DNA from: Actinomycetales bacterium | Lineage (GTDB): Bacteria; Actinomycetota; Actinomycetes; Actinomycetales; Microbacteriaceae | Assembly: GCA_017308515.1 (NCBI GenBank) | Contig: JAFKEN010000013.1 | Coordinates: forward strand, 86,697 to 150,696 | Direction: 5' to 3' | DNA: 64,000 nucleotides | Part shown: positions 31,524-40,933 of the stretch, piece by piece | How positions within the stretch are numbered: the stretch's first letter is position 1 | How the letters are laid out: the number at the start of each line of letters is the position of its first letter | Position numbers and translations under genes: made by a program | Notes under the pieces: generated by a model | What the model was told of the DNA's origin: nothing | The model's input: only the letters and a program-made list of their open reading frames with translations | Database searches by the model: none

Positions 31524-33176
31524 ATGGCGACGCACGAGGTGACGAATCAGGCGCCCGCGCGCGTCGACCTCGACGAGTTCGCCGCCAACACCGCGCTCTT
31601 CGAGGGGGTCGCGCGCTTCGAGGCCGCCTGGGCCGCGCCGGCGCTGCGCGAGGTCGGGCGCCACGTCGGCTCGGCCGCCTTCCAGCGCGACGCGGAGCTC
31701 GCCAATACCCGCACCCCCGAGCTGCGTCGCTTCGACCGCTGGGGCCGCGAGATCGACGAGGTCGTCTACGACGACTCCTACCACCGGGTCATCGCCGCCG
31801 ACCTCGCCGCGGGCGGCCACACCGCCGCTGCGACCGACGCGCGGCCGGGTGCCAACGTCGCGCGGGCGGCCACCTTCATGCTCTTCGCGCAGATCGAACC
31901 CGGCCACTCCTGCCCGGTCTCGATGACCCACGCCGTCGTGCCCGTGCTCGGCCAGCACGCCGACGTCGCGGGGGAGTGGCTGCCGCGCGTGCTGAGCCGC
32001 GACTACGACCCCGAGCTGCGCGCGGGCAAGTCGAGCGCGCTGTTCGGCATGGCGATGACCGAGAAGCAGGGCGGATCCGACGTGCGCGCCAACACGACGC
32101 GCGCCATGCGCAGCGCCGACGGCAGCTACCGCCTCACCGGGCACAAGTGGTTCTGCTCCGCCCCGATGAGCGACGCCTTCCTCGTGCTCGCGCAGGCGGA
32201 GGCCTCGAGCGGCGGCTCCGGCAGCACGGCGGGCGGGCTCAGCTGCTTCCTGGTGGCGCGCATCCTGCCCGACGGCACGCGCAACCCGTTCCGGGTCGTG
32301 CGGCTCAAGGACAAGCTCGGCAACCGGGCGAACGCCTCGAGCGAGGTCGAGTTCGAGGGCACCCACGGCATCCTGCTCGGCGAGGAGGGGCGGGGGGTCG
32401 CGACCATCATCGACATGGTGCACCGCACCCGGCTCGACTCGATGTACGGCTCGGTCGCGGGGATGCGCCAGGCCACCGCCGAGGCCGCCTGGCACGCCCG
32501 TCACCGCGCGGCCTTCGGGGCGCTGCTCGTCGATCAGCCCGCCATGACGGCCGTGCTCGCCGACCTGCAGCTCGAGACCGAGGCCGCGACGGTGCTCGCG
32601 CTGCGCCTCGCGCGCGCCCACGACGCCGACGCCCCCTCCTCGGACGCCGCCCTGCGCCGGCTCGCGGTGCCGGTCGCGAAGTACTGGGTCACCAAGCGCG
32701 GCCCCGGCCACGCCTACGAGGCCATGGAGTGCCTCGGCGGCAACGGCTACACCGAGGCCTGGCCGCTCGCGCGGCGCTACCGCGAGCAGCCGGTGATGGC
32801 GATCTGGGAGGGCTCGGGCAACGTGCTCGCGCTCGACGTGCTGCGGGCGCTCGGCCGCGATCCTGAGTGCCTCGCCGCGTTCGAGGCGGAGGTCGCGCTC
32901 GCGCGCGGGGCGCATCCAGCCCTCGACGCGCACCTCGGGCGCACCCTCGCGCGGGCGGGCGCCGTGGCGGGGCAGGATCCGGCGGAGGCGGCCGCCGAGG
33001 CGCGCGGCCTGGTCGGCGACCTGGCCCTCGCGCTCGAGGCCTCGCTGCTCGTGCGGCACGCGCCCGACGCCGTGGCGGAGCTCTTCGTCGCCTCCCGGCT
33101 CGGCGAGAACGCGCGGGGACACCTCTACGGCGAGCTGCCGCGCGGCGACCACGCCGCCGTCGTCGCGCGCGCCTGA
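31524..33176 (+). CDS. aidB: AidB-like acyl-CoA dehydrogenase
   Basis: 550 aa, normal for AidB. Seen: the AidB N-terminal block, TRTPELRRFDRWGREIDEV, FAQIEPGHSCPVSMTHAVVP, the FAD/substrate loop FGMAMTEKQGGSDVRANTT, and YEAMECLGGNGYTE with YREQPVMAIWEGSGNV. AidB is an FAD protein of the acyl-CoA dehydrogenase fold tied to the alkylation (adaptive) response and proposed to protect DNA from alkylators. No ada or alkB is adjacent. A dehydrogenase acting on an unknown thioester remains possible. Confidence 0.87.
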   Translation: MATHEVTNQAPARVDLDEFAANTALFEGVARFEAAWAAPALREVGRHVGSAAFQRDAELANTRTPELRRFDRWGREIDEVVYDDSYHRVIAADLAAGGHTAAATDARPGANVARAATFMLFAQIEPGHSCPVSMTHAVVPVLGQHADVAGEWLPRVLSRDYDPELRAGKSSALFGMAMTEKQGGSDVRANTTRAMRSADGSYRLTGHKWFCSAPMSDAFLVLAQAEASSGGSGSTAGGLSCFLVARILPDGTRNPFRVVRLKDKLGNRANASSEVEFEGTHGILLGEEGRGVATIIDMVHRTRLDSMYGSVAGMRQATAEAAWHARHRAAFGALLVDQPAMTAVLADLQLETEAATVLALRLARAHDADAPSSDAALRRLAVPVAKYWVTKRGPGHAYEAMECLGGNGYTEAWPLARRYREQPVMAIWEGSGNVLALDVLRALGRDPECLAAFEAEVALARGAHPALDAHLGRTLARAGAVAGQDPAEAAAEARGLVGDLALALEASLLVRHAPDAVAELFVASRLGENARGHLYGELPRGDHAAVVARA

Positions 33177-33202
33177 GCGGCGCGGCGGTCGGATCCGCCA
33201 CC

Positions 33203-33234
33203 TTGTCGACTTCTTGCAAAGACTTGCGTAATCT
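33203..33234 (+). promoter_or_regulatory. Promoter and likely LacI site before the LacI gene
   Basis: TAATCT (33229-33234) fits a -10 box and ends 6 bases before the ATG at 33241, implying a leaderless message. TTGTCG (33203-33208) is a loose -35. GCAA-agac-TTGC (33216-33227) is an inverted repeat in the spacer, suggesting autorepression. Confidence 0.55.
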
Positions 33235-33240
33235 GAGCGC

Positions 33241-34248
33241 ATGTCCCGTCGTCTCGCGGAGGTCGCGCGCCAGGTCGGCGTGAGCGAGGCCACCGTGAGC
33301 CGCGTGCTCAACGAGAAGCCCGGCGTGAGCGCGGCGACCCGGCAGGCGGTGCTCACCGCGCTCGACGTGCTCGGCTACGAGCGCCCGAGCAAGCTGCGCG
33401 GCGACCGCGCACGCCTGGTCGGGCTGTTCCTGCCCGAGCTGACGAACCCGATCTTCCCGGCTTTCGGCGAGATCGTGGGCGGCGGCCTCGCGCAGAACGG
33501 CTACACGCCCGTGTTGTGCACGCAGGCCGCGGGCGGCATCACCGAGGCCGACTACGTCGATCTGCTGCTGCAGCAGCACGTCTCCGGCGTGGTCTTCGTC
33601 GGCGGTCAGTACACCCAGGCCGAGTCGCCGCACGAGCACTACGCGAAGCTGCGCGAGCTGCGCATCCCGACGGTGCTCGTCAACGCGCCGGTCGACGGGC
33701 TCGGGTTCCCGACCGTGTCGACCGACGACGCCGTGGCGGTCGAGCTCGCCTGGAACCACCTGCGCCAGCTGGGGCACCGGGAGATCGGTCTCGTGCTGGG
33801 GCCCGCGGATCACGTGCCCTCGCGGCGCAAGCACGAGGCGGCCCGGCGGCTCGCCGCCTCCGCGGGTGTGCCGCTGCCGGCGAGCCGAGTGCTGCACTCG
33901 CACTACACGCTCGAGGCCGGCCAGGCCGCGACCGCGCGCCTGCTCGCGGAGGGGGTCACGGCGGTCGTGTGCGCCTCCGATCCGCTCGCCCTCGGCGCGA
34001 TCCGCGCGGTGCGCCGAGCCGGCCGCCAGGTCGCGACCGACGTCTCGATCGTCGGGTTCGACGACTCGGCGCTCATGAACAGCATCGACCCGCCGCTCAC
34101 CACGGTGCGGCAGCCGATCGAGCCGATGGGCCGCATGGCGATCGAGATGCTCGTCGGTCAGCTCGCGGGGCATCCCGCGCAGTCGGAGGAGTACCTCTTT
34201 GAGCCCGAGCTCGTGGTGCGCGCCTCCACCGGTCCCGCGCCGCGCTGA
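33241..34248 (+). CDS. LacI-family transcriptional repressor
   Basis: 335 aa. N-terminal HTH RLAEVARQVGVSEATVSRVLNEKPGVSAATR with hinge ALDVLGYERPS, then a periplasmic-binding-like sensor domain (LVGLFLPELTNPIFPAFGEI through IVGFDDSALMNSIDPPLTTVRQP). It is followed after 213 bases by the alpha-glucosidase/ABC operon, which it probably controls in response to an alpha-glucoside. Confidence 0.93.
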   Translation: MSRRLAEVARQVGVSEATVSRVLNEKPGVSAATRQAVLTALDVLGYERPSKLRGDRARLVGLFLPELTNPIFPAFGEIVGGGLAQNGYTPVLCTQAAGGITEADYVDLLLQQHVSGVVFVGGQYTQAESPHEHYAKLRELRIPTVLVNAPVDGLGFPTVSTDDAVAVELAWNHLRQLGHREIGLVLGPADHVPSRRKHEAARRLAASAGVPLPASRVLHSHYTLEAGQAATARLLAEGVTAVVCASDPLALGAIRAVRRAGRQVATDVSIVGFDDSALMNSIDPPLTTVRQPIEPMGRMAIEMLVGQLAGHPAQSEEYLFEPELVVRASTGPAPR

Positions 34249-34322
34249 CCCGGGCGGGCCGTCTTCGGGCGATCTCCGGCCGTCTGCGGCCGCGGGCTCC
34301 TGCGCTCGGTCGCGCCCGCAGA

Positions 34323-34386
34323 ACGCAAGATCGCGCAAGCGACTTTCAAATTGTTGAGTTCTTGCGTCATTCTGTCGGTTTAGCTA
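34323..34386 (+). promoter_or_regulatory. Promoter and candidate LacI sites of the alpha-glucoside operon
   Basis: ACGCAAGA (34323-34330) and TCTTGCGT (34360-34367) are perfect inverted copies; the right one shares TTCTTGC with the spacer of the LacI promoter. TTCTTG (34359-34364) and TAGCTA (34381-34386), 16 bases apart, are a plausible -35/-10. Other bases in the 213-base gap are GC-rich with no gene seen. Confidence 0.5.
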
Positions 34387-34461
34387 CGTTCGCGCTGTCG
34401 ACGTCGACCGGCGCCGGCTCCCGGCCCTCCCGGCCCCCGAGCACCGAGGAACGACCCGCCC

Positions 34462-36153
34462 GTGGACCCCCTGCACCGCGTCGCCCTCGCCGAGCGCCCC
34501 GCCCCGCCCGACGACGATCCCGCCTGGTGGCGTCGCGCGGTGATCTACCAGATCTACCCGCGCAGCTTCGCCGACGGCGACGGCGACGGCATCGGCGACC
34601 TCGCCGGCGCGCGCCGCCACCTCGGCTACCTCGCCGAGCTCGGCGTCGACGCGATCTGGTTCACGCCCTGGTATGCGAGCCCGCTCGCCGACGGGGGCTA
34701 CGACGTGGCCGACTACCGCGCGATCCACCCCGAGCTCGGCACCCTCGCCGAGGCGGAGGCGCTCATCGCCGAGGCGCTCGCGCTCGGCATCCGCACGATC
34801 GTCGACATCGTCCCCAACCACGTCTCGCGCGAGCACGCCTGGTTCCGCGCCGCGCTCGCCGCCGAGCCGGGCAGTCCGGAGCGGGCCCGGTTCTGGTTCC
34901 GCGACGGCGCCGGACCCGACGGATCCGTCATGCCGACCGCGTGGACCTCGCCCTTTGCGGGCCCCACCTGGAGTCGCGAGACCCGCCCCGACGGCACCCC
35001 CGGACAGTGGTACCTGCACCTCTTCTCGGCCGACCAGCCCGATCTCGACTGGGATCACCCCGACGTGCGCCGCGAGCACGAGGACGTGCTGCGGTTCTGG
35101 TTCGACCGCGGGGTGGGGGGCGTGCGCATCGACTCCGCCGCGCTGCTCGTGAAGGACCGCGCGCTGCCCGAGGTGCCCGACGCGCCGGGGCCGGGGGAGC
35201 ATCCGCATCAGGATCGCGACGACCTGCACGACATCTATCGCGGCTGGCGCGCGGTCGCCGACTCCTATCCCGGCACCCGCGTGCTCGTCGGCGAGCTCTG
35301 GCTGCCCGACACCGAGCGCTTCGTCGCCTACCTGCGGCCCGACGAGATGCACACGGCGTTCAACTTCGACTTCCTCGCGCGGCCGTGGGCGCGCGACGAG
35401 CTGCGCGCCTCGATCGCGCAGACCCTCGCGGCGCACGCGCCCGTCGGGGCTCCGAGCACCTGGGTGCTCTCGAACCACGACGTCACGCGACCGGTGACGC
35501 GCTACGGCCGCGCCGACAGCTCCTTCGCCTTCGCCCGCAAGCGCACGGGGGTGCCCACCGACCTCGCGCTCGGCACCCACCGCGCGCGGGCCGCGGCGCT
35601 GCTGACGGCGGCGCTGCCGGGCTCGCTCTACCTGTACCAGGGCGACGAGCTCGGCCTGCCGGAGGTCGAGGACCTTCCCGAGCGGCTGCGCCGGGACCCC
35701 ATGCACGAGCGCTCGGGCGGCGTCGATCCCGGGCGGGAGGGCTGCCGGGTGCCGCTGCCGTGGTCGGGCGACGCTCCGCCGTTCGGGTTCAGTCCGGAGG
35801 GCGCACGCGCCGAGCCGTGGCTGCCGCAGCCCGCCGACTGGCGCTCGCTCACCGTCGAGGCCCAGCTCGCCGATCCGGACTCGCTGCTGCAGCTCTACCG
35901 GGCCGCGCTCGCCCGCCGCCGCGACGATGCCGACCTCGTGGGCGACGACCTGCACTGGCTCGACCTCGGACCCGAGCTTCTCGCCTTCCGGCGCGGCCGG
36001 GCCTTCGCCTGCCTCACCAACTTCGCCCGCGTGCCGCAGCCCCTCCCCGCGGGGGAGCTGCTGCTCGCGAGCGAGCGGCTCGTCGACGGCGAGCTGCCCC
36101 CCGACTCCACGGCCTGGATCCGCCTCGCGGATCCGGCGCTCGCGGAGCCCTGA
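34462..36153 (+). CDS. GH13 alpha-glucosidase (oligo-1,6-glucosidase/sucrase-like)
   Basis: 563 aa, GTG start. All four GH13 regions are present: DIVPNH (region I, about 115-120), GVRIDSA with nucleophile Asp224 (II), VGELW with acid/base Glu278 (III) and LSNHDV with Asp340 (IV). IYQIYPRSFADGDGDGIGDL is the typical N-terminus of GH13 exo-acting alpha-glucosidases. No signal peptide, so it cleaves imported alpha-glucosides in the cytosol. It is followed by the binding-protein and permease genes of the same operon. Confidence 0.92.
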   Translation: MDPLHRVALAERPAPPDDDPAWWRRAVIYQIYPRSFADGDGDGIGDLAGARRHLGYLAELGVDAIWFTPWYASPLADGGYDVADYRAIHPELGTLAEAEALIAEALALGIRTIVDIVPNHVSREHAWFRAALAAEPGSPERARFWFRDGAGPDGSVMPTAWTSPFAGPTWSRETRPDGTPGQWYLHLFSADQPDLDWDHPDVRREHEDVLRFWFDRGVGGVRIDSAALLVKDRALPEVPDAPGPGEHPHQDRDDLHDIYRGWRAVADSYPGTRVLVGELWLPDTERFVAYLRPDEMHTAFNFDFLARPWARDELRASIAQTLAAHAPVGAPSTWVLSNHDVTRPVTRYGRADSSFAFARKRTGVPTDLALGTHRARAAALLTAALPGSLYLYQGDELGLPEVEDLPERLRRDPMHERSGGVDPGREGCRVPLPWSGDAPPFGFSPEGARAEPWLPQPADWRSLTVEAQLADPDSLLQLYRAALARRRDDADLVGDDLHWLDLGPELLAFRRGRAFACLTNFARVPQPLPAGELLLASERLVDGELPPDSTAWIRLADPALAEP

Positions 36154-36235
36154 TGCACCCCGTGTGCGGCACCACCCGGGTGCCCTCCCGCCCGGAGGCA
36201 CTCACCATCCGAGTCACCACAGAAAGGCACTGACG

Positions 36236-37591
36236 ATGAAGTCAATCCGCGCAGGAGCGGCGATGCTCGCCGTGACCGCCACGTTCGTCGCGCTCGCCGG
36301 CTGCACCGCCGGCGGCGGCGACGGCAAGCTCGAACTCCGCGTCGCGACGTTCCCGCCGGGAGCGGACGCGGCCGCCTATGAGGCATTCGCGGCCCAGGAG
36401 GCGCAGTTCGAGAAGCTCCACCCCGACATCGACGTCATCGGCGTCGAGTACGAGTGGACGGGCCCGACCTTCGCGGCCCAGCTCGCGGGCGGAAGCCTGC
36501 CCGACGTGTTCACGGTGCCCTTCACCGACGCGAAGACCTTGCTCGCGAACGGGCAGCTCGCCGACGTCACCGAGCAGATGAACGCGCTCGGTTACACCGA
36601 CGAGTTCAACCCGATCATCCTCGACGCCGTCACGGGCGACGACGGGCACGTCTACGGGTTCCCCCGCCAGGCCTACGCGATGGGCCTGCACTACAACCGC
36701 GCCCTGTTCGAGCAGGCCGGCCTCGACCCCGACAGCCCGCCGACCACGTGGGACGAGGTGCGCGCCGACGCGAAGGCGATCGCCGAGGCGACCGGTAAGG
36801 CCGGCTACGCCGAGATGTCGACGAGCAACACCGGAGGATGGCAGCTCACCGCCGCGACCACCGCGCGCGGCGGCCGCATCCAGGAGGGCGAGGGCGGCGA
36901 CTACACCTCGACGATCGACAACGACGGCACCCGCGCGGCGCTGCAGTTCCTGCACGACCTGCGCTGGGAGGACGACTCGATGGGTGACGACTTCCTGCTC
37001 GACTGGGGCTCGATCAACCAGGAGTTCGCCGCCGGCAACATCGGCATGTACACCTCCGGATCCGACGTCTACACCGCGCTCGTGCGCGACTTCGGCCTCG
37101 ACCCCGACGTCTACGGGCTGACCGTCATGCCCATGGACGGGGCGGATGCCGGCGTGCTGGGCGGCGGCGACATCGCGGTCGTGAGCCCGACCGTCGACGA
37201 CGCCACGAAGGACGCCGCGACGACCTGGATCGACTGGTACTACATGCAGAAGCTCCTGAACCAGGACGCGGCCGTGCAGGACGCGAAGACGCTTGCGGAC
37301 TCCGGGCAGGCGGTCGGCACCCCGGTGCTGCCGGTGCTCGACCAGGCGACCTACGAGAAGTCGCGCGAGTGGATCGCGGACTACATCAACGTGCCGCTCG
37401 ACCAGATGCAGGGCTTCTTCGACGGCATCTTCGACCAGACCCCGGTCGGCGAGCCGAAGGGCCACACGCAGGAGGTCTACGCGCTGCTCGACCCGATCGT
37501 GCAGGCGGTGCTGACCGACCAGAACGCCGACATCGACGCGCTGCTCGCGCAGGCCGACGTCGACGCGCAGGCGCTGCTCGACGGCAACTGA
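36236..37591 (+). CDS. Sugar-binding lipoprotein of the alpha-glucoside ABC transporter
   Basis: 451 aa from ATG 36236. Signal MKSIRAGAAMLAVTATFVA with lipobox LAGC (Cys22). Mature segments typical of family 1 sugar-binding proteins: LAGGSLPDVFTVPFTDAKTL, VYGFPRQAYAMGLHYNRALF and FAAGNIGMYTSGSDVY. The long C-terminal helical part (LLDPIVQAVLTDQNADIDAL) is as expected. It is followed 5 bases after the stop by a strong hairpin, then by two permeases. Confidence 0.92.
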   Translation: MKSIRAGAAMLAVTATFVALAGCTAGGGDGKLELRVATFPPGADAAAYEAFAAQEAQFEKLHPDIDVIGVEYEWTGPTFAAQLAGGSLPDVFTVPFTDAKTLLANGQLADVTEQMNALGYTDEFNPIILDAVTGDDGHVYGFPRQAYAMGLHYNRALFEQAGLDPDSPPTTWDEVRADAKAIAEATGKAGYAEMSTSNTGGWQLTAATTARGGRIQEGEGGDYTSTIDNDGTRAALQFLHDLRWEDDSMGDDFLLDWGSINQEFAAGNIGMYTSGSDVYTALVRDFGLDPDVYGLTVMPMDGADAGVLGGGDIAVVSPTVDDATKDAATTWIDWYYMQKLLNQDAAVQDAKTLADSGQAVGTPVLPVLDQATYEKSREWIADYINVPLDQMQGFFDGIFDQTPVGEPKGHTQEVYALLDPIVQAVLTDQNADIDALLAQADVDAQALLDGN

Positions 37592-37596
37592 TCGCG

Positions 37597-37628
37597 ACGG
37601 GGCGGGGCGCTCGTTCGCCCCGCCCCGT
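37597..37628 (+). promoter_or_regulatory. Strong intercistronic hairpin after the binding-protein gene
   Basis: ACGGGGCGGGGCG (37597-37609) pairs exactly with CGCCCCGCCCCGT (37616-37628) over a 6-base loop. The permeases continue 80 bases later on the same strand, so this is more likely an mRNA 3'-end stabiliser or partial terminator than a full stop. Confidence 0.75.
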
Positions 37629-37707
37629 TCGTCCCCGCTCGCGCGCACCCGCGCTCCCGACCCACACCCCGTCCCCGCTCTCCCGACCCGCACCCCGGAG
37701 GAGACCC

Positions 37708-38694
37708 ATGACCGCCCTGCACGAGGCGACGGCCCCCGCGGCCGTCCCCGCCGAGCGCCGACCGAGCGCGTCCGGAGCACGACGCGCCCCCGAGCGCGGC
37801 CCGGTCGCCGGAGTGCGGCGCTGGGTGCGCGGCGGCGGGCTCTCGACCCTCGCCTTCGCGATCCCGCTGCTGATCGTGTTCGGCATCTTCTCCTGGTCGC
37901 CGATCGTGCAGGCGATGGTGATGAGCTTCCAGAAGACGAACCTCATCACGAGCCAGTTCGTCGGGTTCGACAACTTCGCCCACGTGCTCGCCGACCCGCT
38001 GCTCGGGCGTGCCGTGCTCAACACCCTCTACTTCGCGGTGCTCGCGCTCGTGCTCGGCTTCCCGCTGCCGATCCTGCTCGCCGTGCTCATGAGCGAGGTG
38101 CGGCGCGGGCGCGGGCTCTACAGCGCCCTGGCCTACCTGCCGGTCGTGATCCCGCCGGTCGTCGCCGTGCTGCTGTGGAAGTTCTTCTTCTCCGCGAGCG
38201 AGACGGGCGTCTTCAACACCGTGCTCGGCTGGGTCGGCATCCCGGCGCAGCCGTGGATCCAGTCCGCCGCCTCGGCGATGCCCTCCCTCGTGCTCGAGGC
38301 CACCTGGGCCGCGGCGGGCGGCAGCATCATCATCTACCTGGCCGCGCTGCTCGGCGTGCCGGGGGAGCTCTACGACGCCGCCGAGGTCGACGGCGCCACG
38401 ATCTGGCGCAAGATCTGGCACGTCACGCTGCCCCAGCTGCGCGGGGTCATCTTCATCATGCTGATCCTGCAGATCATCGCGACGGCGCAGATCTTCCTCG
38501 AGCCGTTCCTGTTCACCGGCGGCGGGCCCAACAACGCCACCGTCACGGTGCTGCTGCTCATCTACCGCTACGCGTTCCAGAACAGCCTCGGCGGCGACTA
38601 CGGGGAGGCGACCGCGCTCAGCCTCATGCTCGCGATCGTGCTGGCCGGGCTGTCGTTCCTGTACTTCAAGGCGACCGAGAGGTGGAGCAGCTGA
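37708..38694 (+). CDS. Alpha-glucoside ABC permease, MalF type
   Basis: 328 aa, ATG with GGAGGAG. Cytosolic Arg/Pro-rich N-terminus, six helices, EAA loop YDAAEVDGATIWRKIWHVTLPQLRG and external loop LFTGGGPNNATVTVLL. First of two permease genes; its stop shares one base with the next ATG. Confidence 0.92.
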   Translation: MTALHEATAPAAVPAERRPSASGARRAPERGPVAGVRRWVRGGGLSTLAFAIPLLIVFGIFSWSPIVQAMVMSFQKTNLITSQFVGFDNFAHVLADPLLGRAVLNTLYFAVLALVLGFPLPILLAVLMSEVRRGRGLYSALAYLPVVIPPVVAVLLWKFFFSASETGVFNTVLGWVGIPAQPWIQSAASAMPSLVLEATWAAAGGSIIIYLAALLGVPGELYDAAEVDGATIWRKIWHVTLPQLRGVIFIMLILQIIATAQIFLEPFLFTGGGPNNATVTVLLLIYRYAFQNSLGGDYGEATALSLMLAIVLAGLSFLYFKATERWSS

Positions 38695-39605
38695 TGGCCG
38701 CGACCGCGACGCGCGCGACGACCGACGAGCCGGGCGAGCGCGGCATCCTCTCCGCCTTCGACCGCCGCCGATCGGGCGTGCGGATGGGCCTCGGCGTTGT
38801 GCACGTCGTGCTGTTCACCGGGCTGGTCGTCGCGGGGCTGGGCCCCGTGCTGTGGCTCGCGAAGGCGGCGGTGACGCCCACCCAGGACACCCTCTCCGAG
38901 CCCTTCGCGCTGTTCCCGAACGGCTTGGACCTCGCGAACCTGACGGCGGCGTGGGTCGAGGTCGAGGTGGGGCGCTACTTCCTCAACACGCTCCTGGTGG
39001 CGGCGGGATGCTGGGCCGTCTCCCTGCTCGTCGCGGCGACCGGCGGCTACCTCCTTTCGGTGCTGCGCCCCCGGTACACCCGGCTCATCGACGGCGCGAT
39101 CCTCGCGACGCTGTTCATCCCCGCGGTGGTGCTGCTCGTGCCGCTCTACCTCACGGTGGTGCGGCCGGCGATCGGTCCCTCGTTGCTCAACAACTACCTC
39201 GCGGTGTGGCTGCCCGCCGCAGCGAACGCCTTCAACGTGCTCCTCGTGAAGCGCTTCTTCGACAACCTCCCGCGCGAGGTCTTCGAGGCCGCACGCACCG
39301 ACGGCGCCGGGCCGTTCCGGCTGTTCTGGTCGATCGTGCTGCCGATGTCGCGGCCGATCCTCGCGGTGGTCTCGGTCTTCGCGATCGTGGCCTCGCTCAA
39401 GGACTACCTGTGGCCCTCGCTCGTGCTGCCGGCGGCGGAGATCCAGCCGCTCGGGGTGCGGCTGCCGGCGATCGCCTCGCAGACCGAGCTCGACGTGTTC
39501 CTCGCGGCGCTCGCGATCGCGACGCTCGTGCCGATCGTGCTGTTCCTGCTCTTCCAGCGGGTGTTCCTGCGCTCGGCGGGGTTGGGCGGCGCGGTCAAGG
39601 GCTGA
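38694..39605 (+). CDS. Alpha-glucoside ABC permease, MalG type
   Basis: 303 aa, start in TGATG with the preceding stop. Six helices; EAA loop FEAARTDGAGPFRLFWSIVLPMSRP. The C-terminus FLRSAGLGGAVKG is typical of MalG-type subunits. No ATPase gene follows, so a shared ATPase encoded elsewhere must energise transport. Confidence 0.92.
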   Translation: MAATATRATTDEPGERGILSAFDRRRSGVRMGLGVVHVVLFTGLVVAGLGPVLWLAKAAVTPTQDTLSEPFALFPNGLDLANLTAAWVEVEVGRYFLNTLLVAAGCWAVSLLVAATGGYLLSVLRPRYTRLIDGAILATLFIPAVVLLVPLYLTVVRPAIGPSLLNNYLAVWLPAAANAFNVLLVKRFFDNLPREVFEAARTDGAGPFRLFWSIVLPMSRPILAVVSVFAIVASLKDYLWPSLVLPAAEIQPLGVRLPAIASQTELDVFLAALAIATLVPIVLFLLFQRVFLRSAGLGGAVKG

Positions 39606-39609
39606 GCCG

Positions 39610-39643
39610 CCCGGCCGCACCCGGTGCGGTCGCGGCGGCCGGG
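39610..39643 (+). terminator. Probable terminator of the alpha-glucoside operon
   Basis: CCCGGCCGC (39610-39618) pairs with GCGGCCGGG (39635-39643); an inner GCACC/GGTGC hairpin extends it. It starts 5 bases after the last permease stop. No T-run. Confidence 0.5.
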
Positions 39644-39748
39644 TGGGGCGATGGCCCGGCGGCGGCGCGGCCCGAGCCACGCCACCCGCCCGAGATCGGC
39701 CCGCCGAGGCGGCATCGACCGGTGCCCGCGCGGGAGCATGATGGGCGG

Positions 39749-40546
39749 GTGAGCGTCGATCCGCCCCTCGAGCCGCGTACGCGCGAGCGCGCGGCGGTGC
39801 GGGCGGGCATCCGCGACGGGGCGCTCGTCGTGCTCGGCTACATCCCCTTCGGCGTCGCCGCGGGCATCGTGCTCGCCTCCACCGGTCTCGGTCCGGGGCT
39901 GCTCATCTCGAGCTCGCCGATCATCTTCGCCGGAGCCGCGCAGCTCGTCGCGGTGCAGCTCGTCGATCAGGGCGCCGCCCTCGCGCTCGTCGTGCTCACG
40001 GTCGCGGTCGTCAACGCGCGCCACCTGCTCTACAGCGCCTCGCTGCAGCCGCACCTCGCCGACTGGAGCCGGGGCACCCGGATGCTCGGGGCGTTCCTGC
40101 TCGCCGACCCGGTCTACGCGCTCGCCTACTCGCGGTTCCAGGGGCCCGACGGCGGCGGAGCCCGCCGCGAGCGGATCGCGTACTACTTCGCCGCCGGCGT
40201 CACGTGCCTGATCGGCTGGAGCGGCCTCGTCGCGGCCGGACTCGTCGCCGGCCGCTTCGTGCCGGAGTGGGTGCCGCTCGGGCTCGCGATCCCGATGACG
40301 TTCCTGCTGCTGCTCCTGCCGCTCGTGAAAGACCTGCCGGGGGCGGTCGCCGCGATCGTGGGCGGGCTCGTCGCGTTCGCCGCGCACGGCTTCCCGCTCG
40401 GCACCGGGATCCTGCTGGGCGCCGCGGCCGGCATCCTCGCCGGCGCGCTCGTGATGACCCGCACGCGCCCGCGCGCACCCGTCGACGTCGACACCGCCGC
40501 GCACGCCGCCGCACCGGAGGCCGAGCCCGAGGCGGGGCCCTCGTGA
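39749..40546 (+). CDS. azlC: AzlC-family branched-chain amino-acid exporter subunit
   Basis: 265 aa from GTG 39749; no ribosome site is evident. AzlC features: DGALVVLGYIPFGVAAGIV, IIFAGAAQLVAVQLVDQGA and AVVNARHLLYSASLQPHL, the conserved N-x-R-H-x-L-Y-S-x-S stretch. About eight hydrophobic helices, then an acidic tail. The AzlD gene follows in GTGA overlap; the two form an exporter for branched-chain amino acids or analogues. Confidence 0.9.
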   Translation: MSVDPPLEPRTRERAAVRAGIRDGALVVLGYIPFGVAAGIVLASTGLGPGLLISSSPIIFAGAAQLVAVQLVDQGAALALVVLTVAVVNARHLLYSASLQPHLADWSRGTRMLGAFLLADPVYALAYSRFQGPDGGGARRERIAYYFAAGVTCLIGWSGLVAAGLVAGRFVPEWVPLGLAIPMTFLLLLLPLVKDLPGAVAAIVGGLVAFAAHGFPLGTGILLGAAAGILAGALVMTRTRPRAPVDVDTAAHAAAPEAEPEAGPS

Positions 40547-40872
40547 TCGCGTGGCTCGGCATCGTGCTCTCGGGGCTCGTGACCTACCTGCTGCGGGTCG
40601 CCTTCCTCGTGCACGAGAAGCTCAAGCCTCCGAAAGCCGTCGAACGCTACCTGCCGCTCGTCGGCCCCGCCGTCCTCGGTGCGATCGCGCTGCCGGGCCT
40701 CATCGCCCCCGAGGGCGTCGTCTCGTGGGCGCAGACGGTGCCCGCGCTGCTCGCCTCGCTCGTCTCCGCGGTCGTCTGGCGGTTCACCCGGCAGCTCGTG
40801 CTCGGCCTCGTCGCCGGTCTCGTGCTCTGGTGGGGTCTGCTGGCCGGCCTCGCCGCTCTCGGGCTCGGCTGA
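40543..40872 (+). CDS. azlD: AzlD-family exporter subunit
   Basis: 109 aa, GTG start overlapping the azlC stop. Short protein with about four helices: GLVTYLLRVAFLVHEK, then YLPLVGPAVLGAIALPGLIAP, the AzlD pattern with the T-x-x-x-R motif. It works with AzlC. Confidence 0.88.
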   Translation: MIAWLGIVLSGLVTYLLRVAFLVHEKLKPPKAVERYLPLVGPAVLGAIALPGLIAPEGVVSWAQTVPALLASLVSAVVWRFTRQLVLGLVAGLVLWWGLLAGLAALGLG

Positions 40873-40933
40873 TCCTCGCGACCCCCGCTCGGGGAACTGC
40901 CCGCCGGCGCGCCGCCGGGTTAGGGTCCGCACG

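Noticed and set aside
30993..33356. Upstream extension of DUF1761 to a 787-codon frame
   Set aside because: DUF1761 begins at ATG 31424 with its full signature; the added part is antisense of the AidB-like gene.
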